Part shown: in pieces, positions 1 through 7,800 of the stretch
Layout: every line of letters starts with the position of its first letter
Position numbering within the stretch: position 1 is the first letter of the stretch
Notes under the pieces: model-generated
The model's database searches: none
The model's input: only the letters and a program-made list of their open reading frames with translations
What the model was told of the DNA's origin: nothing
Made by a program: the position numbers and the translations under genes
Source: Eubacterium sp.
Lineage (GTDB): Bacteria > Bacillota_A > Clostridia > Lachnospirales > Lachnospiraceae
Length of the DNA stretch: 8,014 bases
Reading direction: 5' to 3'
Assembly: GCA_024687845.1 (NCBI GenBank)
Contig: JAILEL010000309.1
Coordinates: forward strand, 1 to 8,014

Positions 1-10
1 AGTATAGATA

Positions 11-19
11 TGTTATAAT
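11..19 (+). promoter_or_regulatory. extended -10 promoter candidate for the operon
   Basis: TGTTATAAT reads as an extended -10 element: TG, one base, then a perfect TATAAT at 14-19. The matching -35 hexamer would lie just left of the window, so it cannot be checked. Transcription would start near base 26 and give a leader of about 50 bases before the radical SAM gene. A second TATAAT at 53-58 has only a poor -35 partner (TTGTTT at 31-36, 16-base spacer) and would leave a very short leader, so I prefer the first. In AT-rich DNA such matches arise easily by chance. Confidence 0.45.
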
Positions 20-29
20 ACTGATTATA

Positions 30-49
30 TTTGTTTAGCAAAAAACAAA
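30..49 (+). repeat. 7-bp AT-rich inverted repeat in the leader
   Basis: TTTGTTT at 30-36 is the exact reverse complement of AAACAAA at 43-49, with a 6-base loop. If transcription starts near base 26, this would form a small hairpin near the 5' end of the operon mRNA, where it could affect stability. With only one G-C pair it would be weak, and it has neither the GC stem nor the U-tract of an intrinsic terminator. It may be chance. Confidence 0.2.
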
Positions 50-65
50 GGATATAATTTTAATT

Positions 66-73
66 AGGGAGAG
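66..73 (+). promoter_or_regulatory. ribosome binding site of the radical SAM gene
   Basis: AGGGAGAG lies 5 bases before the ATG at 79. This supports that start over the in-frame ATG at 91, which lacks its own well-spaced site. Confidence 0.65.
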
Positions 74-78
74 TTATT

Positions 79-1203
79 ATGGCACAGAAGATGAATATTC
101 TTGACAAGTTACATCAACCATTTGTTGTTGAGAAAATAAAAGGAACAGATTGGAATAAGGGTACTACTAGTGGCCCGCTTGTTGTTGAACTTGATACTAC
201 GGAGGCATGTAATCTTGCATGTCCTGGTTGCATAAGTGAAGACCTTATCTCCAACAATGGTTCTTTCTCAAATGAAAGACTTTTGGAGTTGGGAAAAGAG
301 TTTAAAGAGATTGGAGTAAAAGCTGTAATTCTTATAGGTGGTGGTGAACCGCTTGCTCATCCATCAGTTGGTAAGCTTATTGATTATCTTGGTAAGAATG
401 ATATTCATATTGGAATTACTACTAATGGATATTTTATCGATAGATATATGGATGTTATTGCTGAATACTCAAAATGGACCAGAGTATCTGTTGATGCTGC
501 AACTGCTGAGACTTTTGACAAGCTCAGACCTGGCAAAGACGGTCAGTCTAAGTTTGATCATATTATAGATAATATGAGACAGTTAGGAAAGATCAAGAAA
601 GGAAATATGGGTTTTTCTTTCCTGATTCGTACAGAGGCAGATGGTTTTGGAATAACTTCCAATATTGCTGATATTTATCCTGCTGCTAAGCTTGCGAAAG
701 AGCTTGGTTGTGACTATTTTGAAGTTAAACCAAGTTACAGCTATGCAGGTGGAGTAGCTCATGCACTTGTAATTCATTCTCCAGAGAGAATGCAGGAGGC
801 AAGGGTAGAGATAGCTAAGCTTGATGAGCTTGAGGATGAAAAATTCCGTATTATTAAAGCTATTAATCTTGAGGATTCTCTAAATTGCGTGGATAAGAAA
901 CAGGGAAAACAGTATCATAGATGTGTTGTTGCTGACTTAAGAACCCTTGTATGTCCATCAGGAGTTTATATATGTCCTTATTGGAGAGGAAAGGATAAGT
1001 TTAGAATAGGAAACGCAAAGACTACTTCTATGCAGGATATATGGAATAGTGAACAGCGTAAATCTGTTATGGAATTTGCCGATCCTTCAGTTGTTTGTGA
1101 CTTCCATTGTCTGAGAGATGAATCAAATAAAATGATTTATGATCTAATAGCAGAGGATAGAGATAATATTCGAATAGTAGATGAATATGATAGATTTATT
1201 TAG
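79..1203 (+). CDS. radical SAM enzyme with SPASM-like C-terminal cysteine region, substrate unknown
   Basis: A 374-residue cytoplasmic radical SAM protein. The cluster-binding motif CX3CX2C is visible at Cys44, Cys48 and Cys51 (CNLACPGC), preceded by the typical first strand (VVELDTTEACN). The SAM-contacting GGGEP motif is at 87-91. TTNGY at 114-118 and RVSVDAA at 135-141 are the usual later barrel strands. The C-terminal third adds Cys270, 282, 292, 299, 340 and 344. The CPSGVYICP stretch and the following IGNA and IWNS pieces resemble SPASM/twitch domains, which bind auxiliary 4Fe-4S clusters. SPASM-family enzymes are known to modify peptides, to dehydrogenate alcohols (BtrN type) and to mature enzymes. 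No precursor peptide is encoded nearby, and the neighbours (aldehyde dehydrogenase, ATP-grasp, glycosyltransferase) point instead to a small-molecule or sugar substrate; that is inference. It is the first gene of the apparent operon, and the next gene starts after 51 bases. The family call is firm; the reaction is unknown. Confidence 0.92.
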   Translation: MAQKMNILDKLHQPFVVEKIKGTDWNKGTTSGPLVVELDTTEACNLACPGCISEDLISNNGSFSNERLLELGKEFKEIGVKAVILIGGGEPLAHPSVGKLIDYLGKNDIHIGITTNGYFIDRYMDVIAEYSKWTRVSVDAATAETFDKLRPGKDGQSKFDHIIDNMRQLGKIKKGNMGFSFLIRTEADGFGITSNIADIYPAAKLAKELGCDYFEVKPSYSYAGGVAHALVIHSPERMQEARVEIAKLDELEDEKFRIIKAINLEDSLNCVDKKQGKQYHRCVVADLRTLVCPSGVYICPYWRGKDKFRIGNAKTTSMQDIWNSEQRKSVMEFADPSVVCDFHCLRDESNKMIYDLIAEDRDNIRIVDEYDRFI

Positions 1204-1242
1204 TGTAATATTTTTATATAAATGTTAAAAGGCATTTAGTAT

Positions 1243-1248
1243 GGGGGA
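1243..1248 (+). promoter_or_regulatory. G-rich ribosome binding site of the aldehyde dehydrogenase gene
   Basis: GGGGGA ends 6 bases before the ATG at 1255. The ATG at 1241 overlapping this site is in another frame. The 51-base gap 1204-1254 is otherwise AT-rich, with no GC-stem hairpin or clear promoter, so read-through from the radical SAM gene is likely. Confidence 0.55.
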
Positions 1249-1254
1249 TAAGAT

Positions 1255-2718
1255 ATGTTTATAGATGAGAGCAGAATAGAGACAAGAGCTTTTATTAATG
1301 GCAGTTATATTATGTCTAAGAGTGGAAAGAAGCTTGAAAAAATAAGTTCTCTTACAGGTAAAAGGATTGTAGATATAACTGACTGCGATGAATTAGATGT
1401 TGATATGGCAGTTAGCTGTGCTTTGAAGGCTTATGAATCAGGTGTATGGAGTGAGAAAAGTCCTGAAGAACGGAAAAATGTCATTTTAAAATTCGCTGAT
1501 CTTATGCAGGAGAACATTGATGAGTTAGCCAGACTTGATACATATGAAACAAGTAGGGCGTATAAGAATTATTTGTATGACTCACTTCCTAAAGCTATAG
1601 AAGCAGTGAGATATTTTGCGGAGGCAGTTGATAAGGTATATGACGCTGCAATTCCACCTAAAAAGGATTCGTTTGGAATTATTTATAGAAAACCTTTAGG
1701 TGTCGTAGCAGTAATAACTCCGTGGAACGATCCAATGGTAGTTACTTCTTGGAAATCAATTCCTGCACTTTTAATGGGGAATTCTGTTATTATCAAACCG
1801 GCGGAACAGTCATCTCTTTCTGCTATAAGAGTAGCTGCGCTTGCAAAGGAAGCTGGAATTCCGGATGGTGTATATAATGTTATTCCGGGAAGAGGAGAAA
1901 TAGTTGGAAAGGCTCTTGCAGAGCATAAGGATGTAAGAGGTGTATTCTTTACCGGATCTTCTGAAGTTGGAAAGAAGATTATTGATTATTCTTCAAGTAA
2001 TATGAAGAAGGTTGGACTGGAATGTGGCGGTAAAAGTCCATACATTGTTACAAAGAATTGTGGTGACTTAAAGAAGGCTGCGGAGACACTTGCAGCAAAT
2101 GTTTTCTATAATCAAGGACAAATTTGCTCAGCTCCATCAAGACTGATAGTAGATAATGAAGTCAAAGATAAGTTCTTAAATTATCTTTTTGCTGCGGCAG
2201 ATAACTATATGCCTGGAGATTCATTTAACATAGACAATAATGTTGGTTGTGTTGTAAGCCCTGAACAATATGAAAGGGTTATGAAATACATAGAAATTGG
2301 TAAAAAGGAATCGGGTGGATATTATGAAGCCAAAGGAGAAACGGATATTCCTGAAGACGCCAAAGCTGTGAAACCTACGATTTTCTATGATGTTAATGAA
2401 GATGCTGTAATAGCAACGGAAGAGATATTTGGACCGGTAATTACAGTACTTGGGTATGATACTATAGAAGATGCAATAAGGATTGCCAATTGTTCAAATT
2501 ATGGACTTGCAGGTGCTGTTTGGACAGATGATCTTAAGGAAGCATATTATGTAGCAAAAGCTATAGAGTCAGGACTTGTACATATCAATTCATATGGTGA
2601 AGATGATAATATGTCTCCGTTTGGAGGCTTTAAGGAGTCAGGCATAGGAAAAGATAAGTCTGTATATGCATTTGATGAGTACAGTGAGCTTAAGTCTGTT
2701 TGGGTAAAAACGATATAG
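1255..2718 (+). CDS. NAD(P)-dependent aldehyde dehydrogenase, PuuC-like
   Basis: A full-length (487-residue) ALDH-superfamily enzyme that should oxidise an aldehyde to a carboxylate in the cytoplasm. All catalytic landmarks are present: oxyanion Asn158 in PWN, cofactor-binding Lys181 in KPAEQS, the Rossmann-turn FTGSSEVG at 232-239, general-base Glu256 in LECGGKSP, nucleophile Cys291 in NQGQICSAPSR, Glu390 in EEIFGPV, and PFGGFKESGIG at 455-465. From memory of the family, the overall pattern (FINGSY start, a YFAEAVDKVYD stretch around 120-130, DEYSELKSVWV end) is closest to PuuC/AldH, the gamma-glutamyl-aminobutyraldehyde and broad aminoaldehyde group. One departure is Asp159 after PWN, where Phe, Tyr, His or Trp is common; this residue lines the substrate tunnel and may mark an unusual substrate. 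It sits between a radical SAM enzyme and an ATP-grasp ligase, so it may turn an aldehyde made in the pathway into the acid that is then activated (inference). The enzyme class is firm; the substrate is not known. Confidence 0.95.
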   Translation: MFIDESRIETRAFINGSYIMSKSGKKLEKISSLTGKRIVDITDCDELDVDMAVSCALKAYESGVWSEKSPEERKNVILKFADLMQENIDELARLDTYETSRAYKNYLYDSLPKAIEAVRYFAEAVDKVYDAAIPPKKDSFGIIYRKPLGVVAVITPWNDPMVVTSWKSIPALLMGNSVIIKPAEQSSLSAIRVAALAKEAGIPDGVYNVIPGRGEIVGKALAEHKDVRGVFFTGSSEVGKKIIDYSSSNMKKVGLECGGKSPYIVTKNCGDLKKAAETLAANVFYNQGQICSAPSRLIVDNEVKDKFLNYLFAAADNYMPGDSFNIDNNVGCVVSPEQYERVMKYIEIGKKESGGYYEAKGETDIPEDAKAVKPTIFYDVNEDAVIATEEIFGPVITVLGYDTIEDAIRIANCSNYGLAGAVWTDDLKEAYYVAKAIESGLVHINSYGEDDNMSPFGGFKESGIGKDKSVYAFDEYSELKSVWVKTI

Positions 2719-2728
2719 ATAAAATGAT

Positions 2729-2732
2729 GAGG
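2729..2732 (+). promoter_or_regulatory. ribosome binding site deciding a GTG start
   Basis: GAGG lies 8 bases before the GTG at 2741. The ATGs at 2724 and 2727 are both out of frame with the ATP-grasp gene, so this site with the GTG followed by AAAAAG (MKKLLVL) is the best-supported start. Confidence 0.6.
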
Positions 2733-2740
2733 ATCGTATT

Positions 2741-3928
2741 GTGAAAAAGTTACTTGTATTAAATGGAAGTCATTCAGATATTCCACTTATAAAAGCTGGA
2801 AAAGAAAGAGGATATTATGTCATTACTTCAGGAAATAATCCTGATTTGATTGGGCATCAGTTTTCAGATGAATATGTGTATGGTGATTTCTCAGATCAGG
2901 ATGGGATGTTACAGATATTTAAAGATAAGGGAATTGATGCTGTATGTTCCTGCGCTAATGACTTCGGAGCTATAACAGCTGCTTATCTTGCTGAGAATTT
3001 AAACCTGCCAGGACATGATACCTATGAAAATGCGCTTACTATTCATCATAAGGATAAGTTTAAGGCGTTTTCTCAGAAGTATGATATTCATACCCCAAAA
3101 GCAAAGTCGTTTGATGAATTAGCTAAAGCTCTAGATTATTCAAATGATTTAGCTTTTCCTCAGATAGTAAAACCTATCGATCTAACGGGAGGAAAAGGTG
3201 TAACTACTGTAAATAACAAAGAAGAGTACATTAATGCAGTTAAAAAGGCTTTTGATATGTCTAGACAGAAAAGAATAGTAGTTGAACCATTTATAAAGGG
3301 AACGTATCACAGCTTTAGTACATTTCTTGTAGATAAAAAAGTGTATGCATATTTTTCTGATAATGAGTATTCATATATTAATCCTTTTCTTGTTACGACT
3401 TCAGCTGGACCAGCAACAGGGGTTGAAAAGGTGAAGGATATTCTGATAAAGGATTCAGAAAAAATTGCGGATATTCTTAATCTAAGGAATGGAGTGTTCC
3501 ATATTCAATATGTTATGTCAGAGGATAAGCCTTACATATTGGAAATCACTAGAAGGTGTTCGGGTGATTTTTATCCTGTTCCTGTTGAATATGGCCTGGG
3601 GATAAAATGGAGTGACTGGATTGTTAGTTCTGAGTGTGGTCTGGACGATGATTCTTATCTGAGCAAACCATATGACAAACAGTTACTTGGTGGCCGTCAC
3701 TGCATAATGGGAGATAGAAGTGGAATTGTAAAAAATGTTTCTATATCTGATGAGATAAAAGATAATATTTATCAAGATTTTTCGTGGTGGAAGCCAGGAT
3801 ATGAGATAGGGAATTATATGGTGGATAAGCTTGCTGTTCTATTTTTAAGATATTCATCATATGAGGAAATGATAGATAAGAGTGAAAGAATTACTGACTT
3901 AATAAGTGTGGTATACGAGGATATATGA
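2741..3928 (+). CDS. ATP-grasp carboxylate ligase (CarB/PurK-like), substrate unknown
   Basis: A 395-residue ATP-grasp enzyme, expected to activate a carboxylate as an acyl phosphate and join it to an amine or similar nucleophile. Residues 1-95 form a pre-ATP-grasp Rossmann-like domain (KKLLVLNGSHSDIPLIKAGKERG, then DAVCSCAND). ATP-binding features follow: Lys105 (HHKDKF), Lys144 (IVKP), the Gly-rich loop GGKG at 150-153 and the hinge VVEPF at 181-185. The metal-site strand pair is Gln256 (FHIQYV) and Glu268 (ILEITRR), which aligns by eye with the Gln/Glu/Asn trio of carbamoyl-phosphate synthetase. The third position is Thr270, not Asn. Residues 300-395 look like the usual C-terminal domain. 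Start is GTG with a good ribosome binding site. It follows the aldehyde dehydrogenase by 22 bases and overlaps the glycosyltransferase by 4 bases (ATGA), so translation of the two is likely coupled. This places ligation next to polyprenyl-linked sugar synthesis. Fold confident, partners unknown; a carboxylase-like or biotin-independent role is not excluded. Confidence 0.9.
   Translation: MKKLLVLNGSHSDIPLIKAGKERGYYVITSGNNPDLIGHQFSDEYVYGDFSDQDGMLQIFKDKGIDAVCSCANDFGAITAAYLAENLNLPGHDTYENALTIHHKDKFKAFSQKYDIHTPKAKSFDELAKALDYSNDLAFPQIVKPIDLTGGKGVTTVNNKEEYINAVKKAFDMSRQKRIVVEPFIKGTYHSFSTFLVDKKVYAYFSDNEYSYINPFLVTTSAGPATGVEKVKDILIKDSEKIADILNLRNGVFHIQYVMSEDKPYILEITRRCSGDFYPVPVEYGLGIKWSDWIVSSECGLDDDSYLSKPYDKQLLGGRHCIMGDRSGIVKNVSISDEIKDNIYQDFSWWKPGYEIGNYMVDKLAVLFLRYSSYEEMIDKSERITDLISVVYEDI
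3917..3921 (+). promoter_or_regulatory. ribosome binding site of the glycosyltransferase inside the ATP-grasp gene
   Basis: GAGGA lies within the last codons of the ATP-grasp gene, only 3 bases before the ATG at 3925. The spacing is short, but the ATGA stop/start overlap allows re-initiation by ribosomes finishing the upstream gene. Confidence 0.5.
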
Positions 3929-4857
3929 AAAAGATAAGTATAGTTATTCCGTGCTATAATTCTGAAAATACAATTGAAGACGTTGTGAAAGAAACAGAAG
4001 ATCATCTGAAGGAAAGACTTTCAGAATATGACTATGAGTTTATTTTGATAAACGACTGTTCTAAAGATAATACAATCGATGTAATAAGCAGATTGAGCGA
4101 GAAAAATAGAAAAGTTACAGCTATTGATTTTGCAAAGAATTTTGGACAACATGCCGCCCTTCTTGCAGGATTCAGAGAACTGGATGGAGATTATGTAGTT
4201 TGTCTGGATGATGATGGGCAGATGCCCATAGAATCAATCTATGATATGATAATGATGCTTAAGGGCGATATAGATGTTGTTCAGGGAAGATATCAGAAAA
4301 CAAAACAAAGTCTTTTCAGAAGATTTGGCAGCAAGGTAAATGCTCTCATGGCGGAAGCATTGATTAATAAGCCAAAAGGACTTGAAATGAACAGTTTCTG
4401 GGGAGCGAAAAGATATGTTACTGACGAAATAGCAAAATATGAAGGTCCATATCCATATATTGCTGGACTTATCCTCAGAACCACATCTAAAATAGCTAAT
4501 ATTGATGTTAAACATAGATCCAGGACTAGTGGAAGTTCAGGATATACATTATTTAGATTGATACGTCTTTGGATGAATGGCTTTACAGCTTTCTCAGAAA
4601 AACCACTGAGAGTTGTAAGCTATTTTGGAATGACATGTTCTGTTTTAGGGTTTATTTATGCTATCATTATTATAATAAAGAAGTTGGTTAATCCGGCTAT
4701 TGAGGTTGGATATTCTTCTACGATTTGTATCATGCTATTCATTGGTGGAGTTATAATGATGTCCCTGGGAATTATGGGAGAGTACCTTGGAAGAACATAT
4801 ATTAGTATAAATAATTCTCCTCAATATGTAATTAGAAAAAAACATAAGAAAAAATAG
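3925..4857 (+). CDS. polyprenyl-phosphate glycosyltransferase, GT2 family (GtrB/ArnC/CsbB/DPM1 type)
   Basis: A 310-residue GT-A fold glycosyltransferase, the usual length for GtrB/ArnC relatives, which move a sugar from a nucleotide donor to undecaprenyl phosphate on the inner face of the membrane. Visible features: donor-site strand SIVIPCYN at 5-12, Asp44 in LINDCSKDNT, AKNFGQHAALLAGF at 70-83, and the metal-binding acidic motif in CLDDDGQMP at 93-101. The membrane-proximal RSRTSGSSGYTLFRL (198-212) corresponds to the family's R-x-x-G-x-S-x-Y segment. Two membrane helices lie near 229-251 and 263-284, followed by GEYLGRTY and a Lys-rich tail (RKKHKKK), the normal ending of this family. The sugar cannot be read from the sequence. 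It overlaps the ATP-grasp gene by 4 bases and is 19 bases before the YfhO-type gene. In Bacillus and Listeria, CsbB-type enzymes work with a GtrA-type flippase and a YfhO-type transferase. No flippase gene is seen here. Confidence 0.93.
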   Translation: MKKISIVIPCYNSENTIEDVVKETEDHLKERLSEYDYEFILINDCSKDNTIDVISRLSEKNRKVTAIDFAKNFGQHAALLAGFRELDGDYVVCLDDDGQMPIESIYDMIMMLKGDIDVVQGRYQKTKQSLFRRFGSKVNALMAEALINKPKGLEMNSFWGAKRYVTDEIAKYEGPYPYIAGLILRTTSKIANIDVKHRSRTSGSSGYTLFRLIRLWMNGFTAFSEKPLRVVSYFGMTCSVLGFIYAIIIIIKKLVNPAIEVGYSSTICIMLFIGGVIMMSLGIMGEYLGRTYISINNSPQYVIRKKHKKK

Positions 4858-4876
4858 AAATTAGTGTTGAACTGTT

Positions 4877-7800
4877 ATGAATGATTCCAAGAAATTTATT
4901 TCATTTGTCTTAAAATATAAAACTTATATAATTACTGTGATTATTTCTGCTGTTGTATTAATGACATGCTTAATAATTAACAGATGTATACCATATGGTG
5001 ATAATTTTCCGATAGGAGGAATAGGATTTACTCAAGCTTATAGCTGGTTTGTTGATTCTATAAATGAGATAAAATCTGGAAAAAATCCTGGAGTTCTTGA
5101 TTATACGCAAGGACTGGTATCAGATAAATATGATACAAATGCATACGCTCTCTTATATATGATAGTCAGACCATGGCTTTTTGTTATACTTAAATTTGTG
5201 CCGGAATCAATGTATGTGATTTTTTTTGCATTGAGTTATTACCTTTATTTCTTATCATCAGGTCCGGCATTTATTTACTATCTGACTCATAGAAGAATTG
5301 GTGAGAAAATTGAATTAAATGATTATAAGCTGGTACTGTTGGGACTTATGTACACAATGTCAACATATAGTACTGCTTATTTTATTTACCAGGGTTTTAA
5401 GTATATGGTTTTTGTTCCAATTATTTTGCTGGGACTAGAACGTATTGTATATGATAAAAAGCCTGTATTGTATGTAGTTGCGCTATTCTTTATGATGGCA
5501 ACAGATGCATATAGCTCTTTTATTTTATGCATCTTTATTGTGATGTACTTTTGCACTTTACAATATGAGGGATTAAAAGATTTTATATATAAATCTGCTA
5601 GAATGGCTATTTGGTCTGTATGTTCAGCGGGATTGGCTGCTTTTTCTCTTATTCCCTTTTATTTGAGAACAAGGTATTCTCCATATGAATCAGGAGATAG
5701 TTCTATACCATCTATATTTTCCTGGTTTGGAAATATTTTATTTAGCATATCAGATTTTAGTCCATTCCGAGAAGGAATAATAACCACACCTCAGGAATAT
5801 CGTGCCAATATATATTGTGGACTTGTTGCTTTTTTAGTTTTGCCACTTTATTTTTTTATAAAAAAGTATGATAGGATTACAAAAATAAAAAAAGCTGTTT
5901 TTATTCTGATTGTTTATCTTTCATTTGACAATCAGTTGATTAATTATATTTTTCATGGGTTTCACCATCAGTGGCAGGTACCTAATAGATACGCCTGCTT
6001 TTTTGTATTTATAATTTTATGTATCCTTGCTGATATATTAGTAAATCTGGAGTCTTTATCTTCAAAAGAGATTTTAGGTTCAGTTTTTTCAAGTGGTATA
6101 TTATTAATAGTCTCATATGTAATTACAGGAATTAATTCTATTGAGCAAGATTCATCATTAAGATATTTTATTCCGGGATTGATATTTATTGGAATATATC
6201 TAACTATAGCTGTTATATATGCATTTAAATCGAATAAAACCATTATAATTAAATGTATTTATGCATTAACATGCGTTGAAATAATTGCGAGTTGCTTTGT
6301 ATCTCTCAAGTTTTCAACTAATACAGCTGGAACTGAAGAGACGATGAATTATGTTCAACAGATGAAAGCTTTTTCGAATCTGTATGATGATATAGATTCT
6401 CCGTTTGTTATAACTGAACGTCCAGGTACAAACGATAATCAGAATATAGCATGTTTGACAGATACAAATTCAATAAGTTACTATGGCTCAACGGGCTATA
6501 AACAGTTTCAGGATTTATTACATTGTTGGGGAGTTCTATTTTCAACAAATCTTACATATTATACAAATGGATCGCCATTGGCCGATATGATGTTACATGT
6601 AAAATATCATGTGACTGATAGTGAAGATGTATTTACAAGTTCTCCCTATAATGTTGTAGCAACAAGCGATAAGCTTCTTCTTCACGAAAATGAATATTCT
6701 TTACCATTAGGAATTGTTCTATCTGATAATGATATGCTGGATCAGTGGGGGGATAAATCTGGCTCTAATGATAATTATTTGACGCCATTTGATAGAGAAA
6801 ACGAATTTGCTCATTGTTTTGGTGTTGATGATATATATAATATAATTCAGATCAAAGAAATAAAAGGAGTAGAAGAAGCAGTAAGTTCAGAAGAAAACTA
6901 TTATTTTGTTTCGGAAGATGAATCAGGCGGAGCTACATTTGTTTTCCTTATTGGAGAAGAAGTTAGCGGAAGTCTATATCTACAGGCATCAAACTCTATA
7001 CAATATGTCGGTACTGCAACAGAAGAAAATTGTGATACGCTTTATTTCTATGCTCCAAGAACGATTTATAACGTGATAAAAGAGGGTACCTCATTTGGTA
7101 TATGGAACGAAAAGAATTTTGCTCAGTTATATAATATACTTCAGAGTAATGTAATGACTGAACAAAAATATGATACGGACACGATTAGTGGCCGAGTTGA
7201 TGTTTCGGAACAAGGTATGTTATATCTGGCAGTTCCGGCATTACCAGGATTCGAGGCGTATGTTGATGGAAATAAGCAGGAGATAATTAATTATCTGGAT
7301 GGTATAGGAATAGAGCTTTCAGAGGGAGAACATATAATAAAACTTAAATACACTCCTAAAGGAATGTGGTTGGGAATTATTATTTCAGTTATCTCATTGG
7401 TGGGATTTGGAATATTCGTTGTTCGTTCTGGAGTTATATGCTTTATAAAAGATACTTCTGATGATAGTAACGAAAAAGCAGAAGAAAATCAGAAAAGTGA
7501 AAATAAAAATAAATTAAATAATAAGATACTGAAATATAGTCTGACTTTCGGAATATGCATTGTATTTTTTATATTGTTTATAATTTTAGGGTATGTCCGG
7601 TATGAAAGAAATGATGATACAGGATTCAATACTATTGCAGCGGGATATATGGGTCCGAATAGTGAGAGGTTATTCTTTATTAATGTTATTTATGGATATT
7701 TTTTAAAGCTGCTTTATTTAATTACAAATGATATAAACTGGTATCTCTGGTGCATGTTATTCCTTAGTCTTATATCGGTAATAACTTTATGCATTGTATT

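Noticed and set aside
53..58. Second TATAAT as an alternative promoter
   Set aside because: Its best -35 partner (TTGTTT) matches only three of six bases, and transcription would begin almost at the ribosome binding site. The extended -10 at 11-19 is better.
1..78. Riboswitch or precursor peptide gene upstream of the radical SAM gene
   Set aside because: The visible leader is too short and AT-rich, without structured GC-containing stems or a small open frame with its own ribosome binding site. Sequence left of base 1 is unseen.
338..568. 76-codon + strand open frame inside the radical SAM gene
   Set aside because: It lies wholly within a clearly coding gene in another frame; its Leu/Ile-rich product is a by-product of AT-rich codons.
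2547..2786. 79-codon antisense open frame across the aldehyde dehydrogenase/ATP-grasp junction
   Set aside because: It is antisense to two conserved genes and its product shows no recognisable motif; treated as a shadow.
4234..4515. Antisense open frames of 93 and 63 codons within the glycosyltransferase gene
   Set aside because: Both overlap conserved coding sequence, overlap each other in different frames, and have no family features.
5968..6243. 91-codon antisense open frame
   Set aside because: This stretch lies inside the continuous + strand YfhO-type frame, including its PNRY region at 5981-5992, so the antisense frame is a shadow.
7448..7540. Possible frameshift or gene boundary in the A-rich linker
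   Set aside because: The reading frame continues unbroken with sensible membrane-protein codons on both sides, and no internal start with a ribosome binding site is evident. Kept as one gene.
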